Assembly: GCF_029962835.1 (NCBI RefSeq)
Contig: NC_080584.1
Coordinates: forward strand, 78,954,862-79,018,861
Length of the DNA stretch: 64,000 nucleotides
Direction of reading: 5' to 3'
Source of the DNA: Magnolia sinica
Taxonomy: Eukaryota; Streptophyta; Magnoliopsida; Magnoliales; Magnoliaceae
In this document: positions 46,313 through 56,022 of the stretch, one piece after another
Layout of the letters: every line of letters starts with the position of its first letter
How positions within the stretch are numbered: position 1 is the stretch's first letter
Position numbers and translations under genes: made by a program
The notes under the pieces: model-generated
What the model saw: the letters and a program-made list of their open reading frames with translations, nothing else
Databases searched by the model: none
What the model was told of the DNA's origin: nothing

Positions 46313-46942
46313 TGTTGGGGGGCTGCAAAAGCACACAGATCGACAATCAAGCTCAATTATAAAAACTTTAAATTTAACGTGGAAAAATCCTTTTGGGAAA
46401 AACTCATGGCACAAAGCGACAACTATCACTATGAAAACATAAATTACAAGAGATAGATAGAATACCCTATTTGAACAAGCCTCAAATCTCCCCTTGCAAG
46501 CCCTTGAAAACCCTATGAATGAATTAGAAAGCTCTGAGATATACCCTAATCCTGATTACACCCATATTTATAGCCTTTGGGAGAATCACAATCAAAATCG
46601 AAAACAAATCCCATAGATACGTAAATTTATGTAACTTGTTTGATGAGACTTCAATAGCATTGACAGACCATCGATGATATTGAACCCACTTCGATGGCAT
46701 CAAACTAAACACCAAAACATTTCAGCGATAAATCATGAATTTTTTGAATTTTCTCGATGGCATCGAGCTAACCTTCAATGTCATCGAAACTAACTTCGAT
46801 GGCATTGAACAAAATTCAATGACATCGAGGAGGACACCAAAGTGTCCAACAACCAATATAAGAAAATCCGTAATGTCTGCTCGATGGCATCAAATTGTCA
46901 TTGACAGGCATGTTAAATTACAAATTTATGAGGTCAATCAAC
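46313..46942 (-). repeat. 5' LTR of the minus-strand copia element
   Basis: It begins TGTTGGGGGG on the plus strand beside the primer site and ends near ATCAACA at 46942. The segment 46375-46460 is homologous to the solo LTR at 9061-9657. A minus-strand TATA box (plus ATATTTATAG) lies at 46564-46573. The far boundary is approximate. Confidence 0.7.
46670..46895. promoter_or_regulatory. TCGATGGCATCGA palindrome cluster in copia LTR
   Basis: About seven copies of a degenerate palindrome (TCGATGGCATCGA, CAATGTCATCGA, TCGATGGCATTGA, CAATGACATCGA, TCGATGGCATCAA) lie 100-320 bases upstream of the minus-strand TATA box at 46564. Confidence 0.65.
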
Positions 46943-48299
46943 ATTAACACCATAGATCATGGTTACATTCCCCGCACTTGCACAGACTAAGTTGCAGCAA
47001 GACACGGTCTGATACATCAGTACTCTATAAAGAAGGGTGGATTATTTAATACTCTGGCAGCTTAAGACACCTGATACACGTACAATCATAAATTATACAC
47101 GTGTCATTCACTAACTCAAATAAAACCAAGTAAATTGTAGAATCTACTGTCATTAATTAACTTACACTTCCAAAATCAGACTGATTTAGCAGTTGTAACC
47201 TCTTATTCGGACACTTGCTGGTTGAAATAGAATCCTTGGATATTTACATGTCCACCAATCCGATAGTTTTTGGTTCAGGACACATTTAAACTGGAACCAT
47301 GATTTAGAAAGTTTAAATTACATCAAGAATGCAATCTCCTAGTAATATTTGGGTCCTGCGTATCATCATCACACTGTGCCAGAGCATCATTTATTTTTAT
47401 TATTTTTTCTTTCTTTATTAAGGATCCCGTGTGAAAACAACGCAAGCAGGGTAAGTCTCCAACGGCTTCTTGAATGAGTCATGATTCACAAGCCAAAGGT
47501 AGGATTTGCACTTTTTGAGTGGTGTGAGAGCATGCGCGCGTGTTGCCCACAATACCTTTATTTTATGTGTGCAGTACTAGTATGATAGTTCACCACCACT
47601 TTCTAAGCTATCGGTCTAATCCACGGTACTTACATGTACATGAAACTAAATCTAGACCATCCATGGCATGGTACCCGTCAAGTGTAGACTGTGGCATAAT
47701 GGTCGAATGATGATTCGAACAGTCCAATCCGGAGACATTTGAATATAAAATCATCAGCCGTCCAAAGCCAATGACATCAGATAGCTAATCTTGTCGATTT
47801 TCATGCCCCAAGCACTGTAGCATCCGAGAGATCAAGACACCACAACTTAGAAAATGGTGAACTAACAAAGGAGACTGCCCATTACATGAGCATTCCAGAA
47901 CTCGCACCAGTCATTTCGCATTTCATTGTTTCAGAAGTGGGCCTCACCTTCAAGTGATGGGGCCACGTGTGTTTTGGATGGCTCATGAGCCCACCGTGGG
48001 CCTGACTTTTAGCCCAATTAATTACCGGGTCAGGGTCAGGCTATCTGGCCTTCATTTCCAAAATTTTCTATTGAAGCCCAACCTAAGCTCTAAAATGGGC
48101 ACGCTCATAATAATAATAGGTATGCCATGGGCTTACAGGGAGAGAACGAAAATGGTCTACAAGACGTTGGAAAGGGTGGAAAAGTCCTGTGCGGTCAAAT
48201 ACTCTGGGAGAGTGTGATGGTTCATACTCTGGCACGCTAAAATTGTATGTGTGACCCACTTTACAGGTCATAGTCCAAATTCAAAGTTTGATTTAACAA
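46943..48299. other. Intergenic with possible hAT-like block
   Basis: No gene. Around 47985-48105 (AGCCCAATTAATTACCGGGT, CAGGGTCAGG, AAGCCCAACC) there is a GC-rich block like those in hAT-like elements. A partner of similar character lies at 49030-49085, so one element may span 47980-49090 with fold-back copy 7 nested in it. Confidence 0.35.
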
Positions 48300-48725
48300 T
48301 CCAATGGGAAATGATACAGCAAGTCAGCTTGGTAGGGCCATCATGATGTTTATGATAAATTCACCTTATTTATCTGGTTTGCTAGCTCATTTTAGGACAT
48401 GAGACCAAAAATGAGATGGATCCAAAACTCAAAGAGGCGACATGTGAGAAAACAGCGGGTATTGAATGACCACTGTGGATACATTAAAATTTTCATTTTT
48501 AGGAACCACCTTATAAACAGTTTGGATGACAAATAAATATCGAGTAGACCTAAGAAGGTTTTAACTGTATGCATTTCTTTCCTCACCCTTTTCTCTCTAT
48601 GTCGCGCATAATTAAGTTTTGGATCTTCCTCATTTTTTATCTCATGCTTAAAGTGAGCTGGAAAAACAGACATTGAGTAAATTTATAACAAACATTACGG
48701 TAGGGCCCACCTAGCTTTCCTGTAT
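48300..48725. repeat. Fold-back repeat family, copy 7
   Basis: The left arm has GGTAGGGCCATCATGATGTT and ACCACTGTGGATAC. The right arm has ACAGTTTGGATGACAAATAA and ACATTACGGTAGGGCCCACC, in family order. It is more diverged than copies 5 and 6. Confidence 0.6.
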
Positions 48726-50125
48726 AGGAACTTCCGACAAAGGCCTTTTGTAAGCAATCTACGTCTGCCATAGGTAGTGGAATAGTATAGGGTGCCAATC
48801 ATCAAGAAGCAAGTGGCGGATAAAGTTACTCTGTAAAAAATTTCCTTGAATTTTTATCTGTAAAGGTGCTTTTAAAATATCACACAACATTTCATGATTG
48901 ATGGCTTAGCACATCCTAATAAGCTGTTGTATCATTTCTAAGCATTTATTTGTTGAATTTAGAATTAATAAAAATTTTCATTTGATTGTCCATTAAATAT
49001 TTAATTACTTCTTTATTACATACACACCAGTTAATATTGGGTCAGGCTTAGTTATAACCTAACCCAGCCTGCTGCCACCCGTAATTATTTTTCATGCCAG
49101 TGTGATATTTTCATATATAAATGCTAATAACCAATAATTTCTAAGGAACTATGTGATTCTTGATGGAGTATGTGGACCTCATACTTAAATTTTCAAGTTG
49201 CATTGTCAGCCTTTCGAAGATAATTTTTTGAAATGTTAGAATCTTAAAATTAAAGAGATTTTTTTGCACACACCAACTATCAAGGATATAAAAAGGATCT
49301 GCTAGCTTGAGTTGCTTAGTTATACTTATTAGATTGTAAATGACTGTAAATCTATACAAATCTGTAAATTTATTTTAATTAGATTCCAGGAGATTTGATT
49401 AGTAATTGTACAGCTATTCTTAGATCAGGAGCTTATCAAAATAGTTCGTATTTTTTCTATAATCATTTACAATCTAATAATCATGGTGTTGTGCATATTG
49501 CCAACCGAACGCTCTATAAGAAGAACTTATATAAGATCCACGCAGAGCTGCCTCATGTTTAGCGAGGAAACCATTGGAAATAGTTGGGATGAGAAATATT
49601 GGACCACTGATTTTGTGTAGGGACCACTGTAGTGTCTATATTCCATCTAATCTATTCATTCAAAGCCACTCATTAAAAAAATAATAATAATAAATAAATA
49701 AAATAAAATAAAATAAAATTCTAAAAATCAAACTAATATTCAGAGCTCAATTGGAGCATGCCAAGTGAATTTAGGGATTTTAAGTATCATTTTGCATTGT
49801 GCCCCCAATGGGATGGCTCAAGTAAGTGTTGAATCAGCCTGCTTTTTGGTATCAAGGCCAGACTGGAGGTGTTATATACTTGATGGATAAGGCGGGTTTC
49901 ATGCATGTAATAAAGTTGTTTTACCACATTAGCTGTAGGTATGCACCCTATGTACCCATGGGAGTCAGGTGAGATTTTTCCCTAAAAAAAGAGTGTGACC
50001 ATACCATTTTTCCACCAACAAGCCACTTGTGTAGGACATGACATGAGTATCATGAAAAAGTAGGCCCCACCGCCATGAAGATCACCAAAGGCAGATCGCG
50101 TACTACCCCCACTAAGGACCTGGCC
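48726..50125. other. Intergenic, no gene recognised
   Basis: A perfect 16-base inverted repeat (ATTAGATTGTAAATGA at 49328-49343 and its complement at 49463-49478) encloses about 120 bases and may mark a tiny MITE. AATAAATAAAAT-type simple sequence lies at 49675-49720. Confidence 0.4.
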
Positions 50126-50440
50126 CACTACAAGAAAATATGCCTTTAGCTATAGTTTTTTAGCCTCAGTTAAAATAATGGAAGCTAAATGTGTTTTTTT
50201 AGCCTCAGTTGCTAAGAAACTAAGGCTAAAAGTTCATTTTTCACTTAATTAAAAGTTCATTTTTTACATCAATTGCTAAGGAACCGATGTCAAAAGTTTA
50301 CTTTTTAGCCTCAGTTGCATAGGAACCGAGGCCAAAAGCCTACTTTTTAGCCTCAGTTGTATAAGAACCGAGGCTAAAAGTCCACTATTTTACCTCAATT
50401 GCATAGGAATTGAGACCAAAAGTCTATTTTGCCCGAAAAC
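50126..50440 (+). mobile_element. CACTA (CMC/EnSpm) transposon end with subterminal repeats
   Basis: It starts CACTACAAGAAAATATGCC, the canonical CACTA terminus. About six units of roughly 46 bases follow (TTTAGCCTCAGTTGCATAGG...AACCGAGGCTAAAAG), each itself an imperfect palindrome. Such subterminal repeats bind the transposase in this superfamily. The opposite end (CTTGTAGTG) was not found up to the next feature, so only one end remains. No transposase is seen. Confidence 0.8.
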
Positions 50441-51328
50441 TATCGTCCACAGAGGCCTACTAAAAATTAATTGGATCATTCGATTAATGTAATTTTGGCA
50501 TGTAGCCAATGTGATGTGTTTAATACTTAATGACAGTTCATATTAATTAACTGGTGTCCAAGTGAATGGGTGGAACCGAGAACAATGTAACTTGGTGCTT
50601 GGAGAATATTTAGCATTCTCTTGTTTTTAGAATTTTAATAAAATGACATTTATTTATTTATTTTATTTTATTTTTTACTTCATTGGATAGAATCACCCAA
50701 AAAAATTTCCTTAGATGTCACCGCCTATATTGAAGGGTCTTTTTATTTCACTCTAATGATTATTATCTTATTTTTTAATATGACCAAAATACTCATAAAC
50801 TATGGGCATATCTTTGCATATTTTGATGAAATTATTGATTTAAATTATTATTGATTATCTTGATATGGCTTAAATATCTGTCCATTTACTTTTGAATGGT
50901 CTAGATCACTCCCCACTGTCATAGAATGATCCAAATCCCTATTCAACTACTTCTGAACAACTCAAGAAATTTACCAATTTTTGAAGTATCCAAATTATAA
51001 ATAATTTAGTGTTTGTCCACATTCTTGGAATGCCCGAGATGGCCATGTATGTACTTTTAAATGGTCCAAATCATGGTCACAAATACTACTTGGGGACATT
51101 TTTGTAACTTGTAAAAGTAGGCTAGTAAGGTGACTTGAATTTGACTAAAAGTGATAAAATAAATAGACATCACTAAATATTAGAACATTTTTAGGCTATT
51201 TTTATCTAACTAAATAAACACAAGAGTGGCATTTCATAAACATCTACTTAATTTTTTTTTGGGAGGGGTACTTTCGTCATAACAGAAAACCCAGGCTCAA
51301 CTCCACACACCGTCTCATTCGTTTGGAC
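50441..51328. other. Intergenic, A/T-rich
   Basis: No gene. TTTATTTATTTATTTTATTT simple sequence lies near 50649. Several copies of a loose phrase (AATGGTCTAGATCAC, AATGATCCAAATC, AATGGTCCAAATCA) recur at 50890-51075. Confidence 0.4.
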
Positions 51329-51826
51329 TAGGGGTGTACATTGAGTCGAACTGAGTCGAGCTGGCCTCAGCTCGACTCGGCTTGGCCACTAGCTGACCTC
51401 AGCTTGAACTCGACTCTGCTCGGTCTTAGAGCTTGACTGGCCAACTCAACTCGGTTTGGTTAGTAGCTCGGGCCAGCTCTGGCCGAGTTCGACACAAGAT
51501 CGAGCTGAATTCACTATTGAGGTATTTTCATAAATATATGGACTATACCTTCAAAATCTCACTATATTTAATATAACAACAATGGTTTTACATGTATTTT
51601 ATCGAATACCTTCTAAGCAATATAAAAATCAAGAAAAAAAGGATGTTGGTTTTGTATACATGCCTTGCTTGCCATCAGCTATACTTCTTTGAGTCATTTC
51701 ATCAAACACTTGGTGGGCAACATAAATATCAAAGTAACCCAGTCATTGAACCGGTTCGATCCGAGTCGAGCTGGGGCTAGCTCGAACTCAGCTTCGAATC
51801 GACTAGCTTGGTTCGCGTACACCCCC
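51329..51826. mobile_element. hAT-like MITE, 498 bp, upstream of the stress-protein gene
   Basis: The left end TAGGGGTGTACATTGAGTCG is mirrored by the right end, whose complement starts GGGGGTGTACGCGAACC. Both ends have GAGTCGAGCTGG-type subterminal repeats. The flanks GTTTGGAC (51321-51328) and GTTTCGGAC (51827-51835) look like an 8-bp duplication with one inserted base. A TAGGGGTGTACA-like end plus an 8-bp duplication indicates hAT. It lies about 225 bases upstream of the next gene's start codon. Confidence 0.8.
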
Positions 51827-51931
51827 GTTTCGGACCAAACCCAGTGAAACCGTTACTCCCTCCCCTGCATTAAAAGCCCCAGCAAAAACCGTCCCCAGAC
51901 AAATAAATCCCTCCGTCCATTGCAAAACCCG

Positions 51932-51961
51932 CTTCTCTCTCGCTCTCTCTCTCTCTCTCTA
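51932..51961 (+). promoter_or_regulatory. CT-rich tract (Y patch) in stress-protein gene leader
   Basis: CTTCTCTCTCGCTCTCTCTC and its continuation lie 90-120 bases before the ATG. Pyrimidine patches are common near plant transcription starts. A weak TATA-like CATTAAAAG is at about 51867. Confidence 0.5.
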
Positions 51962-52052
51962 CAAATCAACGGAACAAAAAACCCAACATCTCCCCTCAAC
52001 GGATCAATCTCCACCGTCCATCAGATTCTGCCCTCACCCGTCCTCGCGCGCC

Positions 52053-52749
52053 ATGCTTCCCCAACAGCCTCCGCCACACGCATCCTCCCATCCGTCGCCC
52101 CCTCGCTTCTCCTTCTCCCACCCAACAGCCTCTGGCCCCCACCGCAAGATCGCGATCGCCGTCGATCTCAGCGACGAGTCGGCCTTCGCCGTCCGTTGGG
52201 CCGTACATAACTACCTCCGCCCCAGCGACTCCGTCGTCCTCCTCCACGTCCGCCCCACCTCCGTCCTCTACGGCGCCGATTGGGGCTCCGTCGACCTCTC
52301 CCTCCACGACTCTGCTGACTCATCGGAAGAGTCCCAGCGGAAGCTGGAAGACGATTTCGATGCTTTCACCGCTGCCAAGGCCGCTGATCTCGCTCAGCCC
52401 CTTGTCGCGGCCCGCATACCGTTCAAGATCCATATCGTCAAAGATCATGACATGAAGGAGAGGCTCTGCTTGGAAGTCGAACGGCTGGGATTGAGTGCAG
52501 TGATCATGGGGAGCCGTGGGTTCGGTGCATCGAGGCGGACGATTAAGGGGAGGCTCGGGAGTGTTAGCGATTACTGCGTGCATCATTGCATTTGCCCGGT
52601 GGTGGTTGTGCGGGATCCGGATGAGAAGGATGGAAGCATGGCCGTAGAAGCTGCTGCTGTGGGGCCCAAGGCGGTGGCGAAGGATGCAGAGCTGCATCCG
52701 CTGCCAGAGGATGAGCAGGAATACCATGACACTTCAGATGAACAGAAAG
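52053..52749 (+). CDS. PHOS32-like: Universal stress protein A-like, PHOS32 type, exon 1
   Basis: The frame encodes 233 residues if unspliced. A Pro/Ser/His-rich N-terminus (1-28) precedes a USP domain (about 30-188) with 'KIAIAVDLSDESAFAVRWA', 'VLLHVRPTSVLYGADWG', 'KIHIVKDHDMKERLCLEVE', 'SAVIMGSRGFGA' and 'GSVSDYCVHHCICPVVVVR'. These blocks match Arabidopsis PHOS32/PHOS34 closely from memory. The G153xxG156 and GS (169-170) residues belong to the nucleotide-binding loop of this ATP-binding USP class. Ser15-Pro16 in the N-terminus resembles the site in PHOS32 phosphorylated by MPK3/MPK6. The gene is GC-rich, unlike its flanks. The frame reads to a stop at 52754, but AAAG|GTTAGG at 52749/52750 is a good splice donor and splicing to 58201 gives the QKDA ending I expect for the family. 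The start is the first in-frame Met. Likely soluble. Confidence 0.9.
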
Positions 52750-53584
52750 GTTAGGGCTTTTCTTATGTCATTTTTACTAGAACTGGTTCGGTGCCTCTGA
52801 ATATGCAGTTGAAACAAGGAGCATTGGATTCTCCATTGGACGGTTGGTGTTTCACCTGTAGAAGTGAATTAATGGTTGTAGATGTGGAGGCACTGAATCA
52901 CTTCTCAGTTTTTCTCATTTGCAGGACTACTTGAAATTGTTGCTTGTGGCATGTTTGTTTGGAGATTGATGGTGGTCATTTGGTGGGCCATGTTCTAGGT
53001 GGCCCACCATGCGAAAAATTGGACTGAACCGATGATCATGGCTTTTGTTTTATTGGATATTTTGTGGGTAGGATGTGAATTGTTGGTCTTTTCAGTTTTA
53101 GTTCTGTGGCTTTTTGGGTCATTGGTCTATTTGATCTGTGGGATTTTTAATCGGTGGGCTATTCACGGTTCGGATCAGTGGTGCCTTTATTGCAACTGCT
53201 TGTTTGGTGGGCAATATTTGGATGGCATTCTCTGCACGCTGGATCGATCGAATGATCCCAACCATCCGGTTACTGGACTTACTGTGTGTAGAATCTGAAC
53301 CATTGCATGTTGTAGTTCAAACTCTGTTTGTGAGCCATAGCGTGGCCAGTTGGATTGTCCAATCTGGGGATTTTCACACCAAGGGCCATTGGCAATTGGT
53401 CCTATTGGAACGCTGTACTTGGAGACAGTGACCATTCATTTGGTGGGCCCTGTTCGTTGATGACCAGCCATGCAGAGATAGCACCCATCTCCCTGCTCTC
53501 CTGTTGCTGGTCTTTTGCAGTGAAGACTGGGAACAATTGGCTTTTGCAATTTTAGCAGTTGGTTTCTGGCAATTTATTTAATAA

Positions 53585-53815
53585 CGGGAAGAATGGTTGT
53601 AATGGCTACCATAATTACTGTTACAATACGTAATGGTGATTATGTCGATTACATATGTCGAAAAAAAAAAAAAAAAAACTGCATCAGCCCCATAATGAGC
53701 TGTTAAGGGCGATTTTTTCTGTAATGGATGTTATGGTCCCATAATGCCTAATGGTTCCTAATGTTATCATTACGTAATGGCCATAATGGCTGTTACATAA
53801 CCACTTTTGAATACC
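53585..53815. repeat. Possible fold-back MITE (GTAATGGCC/CATTACGTAATGG)
   Basis: Inverted, diverged phrases occur on both sides of a poly-A run at 53660-53678: ATGGTTGTAATGGCTACC and ACAATACGTAATGG on the left, CATTACGTAATGGCCATAA and TGGCTGTTACATAACCAC on the right. The ends are uncertain. Confidence 0.4.
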
Positions 53816-54099
53816 CTGCTTTTCAGTGGATCCCATTGGGTGGTTTGATCTTTGGGAGTTATGCATCACGGGTTGTCCGCAGTCTGCCGCACTAGGTGAA
53901 GGGTTCTTACCCTAGAGGGTAGGCCAATCCAGAGACTGATTTTTGGTCTGGTGGATTGCATTCCTTTTCCACTATCATTTCTAGTGTTCCCAAATACAAT
54001 TAGAACCAAGTGGATTGGAGGTACAAATGGGCCAGTCAACCTGATTACTGATTGGACCTGATGATGTAGGTCCACGATTCACCTAGTCCCGTGACCCAT

Positions 54100-54860
54100 T
54101 GTAGGGCCCAACATGTGCTGATTTTGTACTGTTTATTTTTAGATTTGAGGCTTAAGTATTAATATTTGCAATTTACTATTTGTGAAAAATATGGGGGTTG
54201 ATTTAAAGATGTGATTGAAGATATGAGGGGAATGTGATTGAAGATATGAAGGGGATTTAGAGATGTAATTAGGATTATTTTCTATAGTTGTTTTTATTAT
54301 TATTAGACTTTTATCATCTTAGGTAGATTAAATTGATTTAAAGTCAACCATGATTTATTTGAAATCAGTCTCTTATTTTTAGGAATTCTCACTAAAAATT
54401 TATTTAAGGTCTATAAAAAGGGGGAGTGGTGTAGGAGGTAGGCATTTCAAAATTTCCAAGTAGTGCAAGAAGAAGTTTGATATCTATAAAATTAATTTTC
54501 CCCCTCTACTCAACTATTCTTGTGGGTGTACTTATGTCCATCTATTTGTGATTTGGGTATCGAGATCTCATTGACTTGATGATCGGGTTGCACCATTTTG
54601 GTATTAGAGTGGGTCATCTTTGGGAATTTTTGACTCTACATTATCTTTCAATGGCTTCGAACGGGGTGACACAAGAAGAGTTAGTACAAGTAACCGAATT
54701 GATCTGCCCACTCTTAGAGCGAATATATTAACTCATACATACAGGGTATGCATTCTCACTAATCAAGTGGGAGAATTTCGGCATGGAGGGAATCTAGAGA
54801 CTGAAGTTGGAGCATGTGAAGTGTGGACACGAAGGAGGTCTCCACTGAGGTCCTAATCAA
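54100..54860 (+). mobile_element. Ty3/gypsy 5' LTR, primer site and gag start (fossil fragment)
   Basis: An LTR-like stretch with TATA box CTATAAAAAG (54411) ends GGGTTGCACCA at 54595. Three bases later comes TGGTATTAGAG (54599-54609), a relative of the initiator-Met primer site. A short gag-like start follows ('MASNGVTQEELVQ' is not reported as a repaired gene, only as the local reading). The left LTR boundary is approximate and no 3' LTR is seen. It lies in the predicted intron and is broken. Confidence 0.6.
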
Positions 54861-55292
54861 TTACAGACAGTTTGGCTTATGAAGACACCATTAATCCAAC
54901 CCCTTGATTGTTGGAACGTGACAAAGAACCCAATTGCATATTTGGGATGAACATTTCAGGTTGAGATGCACGCCTGAGAAAACCATGAAGGAATAATTAG
55001 AAATGAAGTCATTGAAAGCAATCTAAGTTTAACCCAAATTAGAGGTAAAATTATGGAGTGAGGTGGTTCTACCTTGCGTTGAGAAAATTGGAGACTGCCT
55101 AATTAGGGGACTTTGGTTGGGGTTGAAGGGCATGAAAGGATAATGAGAAAATGGCTGAAAAGGACTTGAACAGAGGTGTTGAGAGGGGATGCAAAGGCTT
55201 TTTCACTTAGTGAAGGCAGGGCCTTATATAGGAATTTGTTGACGAAACCAGATTCATAATGCTGACACCAACTGGCTGTGATGAGGCTATTA

Positions 55293-55321
55293 AAATGATG
55301 ATGATGATGATGATGATGATT
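55293..55321. repeat. (ATG)n microsatellite
   Basis: About nine ATG units. On the minus strand it would read as a histidine run in a chance frame. Confidence 0.9.
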
Positions 55322-55701
55322 GTTTGGGTTTTCAAGCAGAACATGCTCTATTAAACTATTAGGATTCTGATCTTGTTCTGAAATTGCATATTTTGGAAGT
55401 CTTTGTTTCTTGGATTCAGAGTTACTGAATGGATCAGTGCTTCTCGCTCTGCTCTTGTTCAACCCCCCCGCTTTGTGGAACCTGAAATATGTGCTTTATA
55501 TTTATATTTACAACTCTTTCAATGCCATGTTGCTTCATTTTGCTTTTAAAAATCAGCCGTGTCAGGTATTGTATGGTCAAGATGACCATTAAATGATATG
55601 CCCAAGTTTTGCACTAAACTGTCTAAAACTCCCATGAAATGAAACAAACCATGTTTATAAACATTTCTAAATACTTGCCTTCCTCAAATATGTGATTTAA
55701 G

Positions 55702-56022
55702 ATGAATGCATTTGGCAGAACCTACGGGTAGCCACACTAGGTAATAAGTCATGTACAGCGAATACCAATATTTTTCCAGTTAGGAGGAGGAAGTTGGTGC
55801 AAGTTGAAGGCTCTAAAAGGGGTGAGGGGAGGAAGTTGGTGCAAGTTGAAGGCTCTAAAAGGGTGAGGGGAAAGCCCAAAAGAACATGAGTGGAGGTGGT
55901 AAGAAAAGACTTGAGAACCTATGGTGTAACTGAAGTTATGGCCCTTGACAGAGTGCAATGGCAGAAAAGGATTCATGTAGCCAACTTGAATTAGTTAGGA
56001 AAAAGCTTAGATGATGATGATG
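55702..56022 (+). mobile_element. 5'-truncated LINE (RTE-like) tail with target duplication
   Basis: The plus strand reads as the C-terminal end of a plant LINE protein: 'VEGSKR', then 'VEVVRKDLRTYGVTEVMALD' and 'RVQWQKRIHVANLN', ending in a (GAT)n tail at about 56008-56022. The flanks AAATACTTGCCTTCCTCAAA (from 55669) and AAATACTTACATCCCTCAAA (from 56023) continue to ATATGTGATTT, a target duplication of about 31-33 bases with a few changes. Within it a 42-base segment is tandemly doubled (about 55787-55870), repeating 'KLVQVEGSKR'. Severe 5' truncation and the short-repeat tail are typical of RTE-type LINEs. Confidence 0.85.
55785..55870 (+). repeat. 42-bp tandem duplication inside the LINE tail
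   Basis: The unit GAGGAAGTTGGTGCAAGTTG plus 22 bases ending AAGGGGTGAGGG occurs twice in a row with one base difference near the junction. Confidence 0.9.

Larger units (their letters stand above)
43440..46942 (-). mobile_element. Ty1/copia element on the minus strand, 3' part missing, broken
   Basis: Read right to left: 5' LTR (46313-46942), primer site with CTCTGATACAA on the plus strand (a relative of the initiator-Met site TGGTATCAGAG), gag (about 45580-46290), integrase (about 44300-44690) and reverse transcriptase (about 43510-44010, with 'VYRLKMSLYGLK'). The downstream end of pol and the 3' LTR are not found. It has many breaks. It is of a different family from the Sirevirus at the window start. 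Confidence 0.85.

Noticed and set aside
49328-49478. 16-base perfect inverted repeat as a MITE
   Set aside because: No target duplication or second copy was seen, so it is only noted in the intergenic entry.
52320-52727. Minus-strand frame opposite the stress protein
   Set aside because: It is a shadow of the GC-rich plus-strand coding exon, which has clear USP motifs.
55103-55462. Minus-strand frame with a histidine run
   Set aside because: The histidines come from the (ATG)n microsatellite at 55293-55321, and the rest has no domain.
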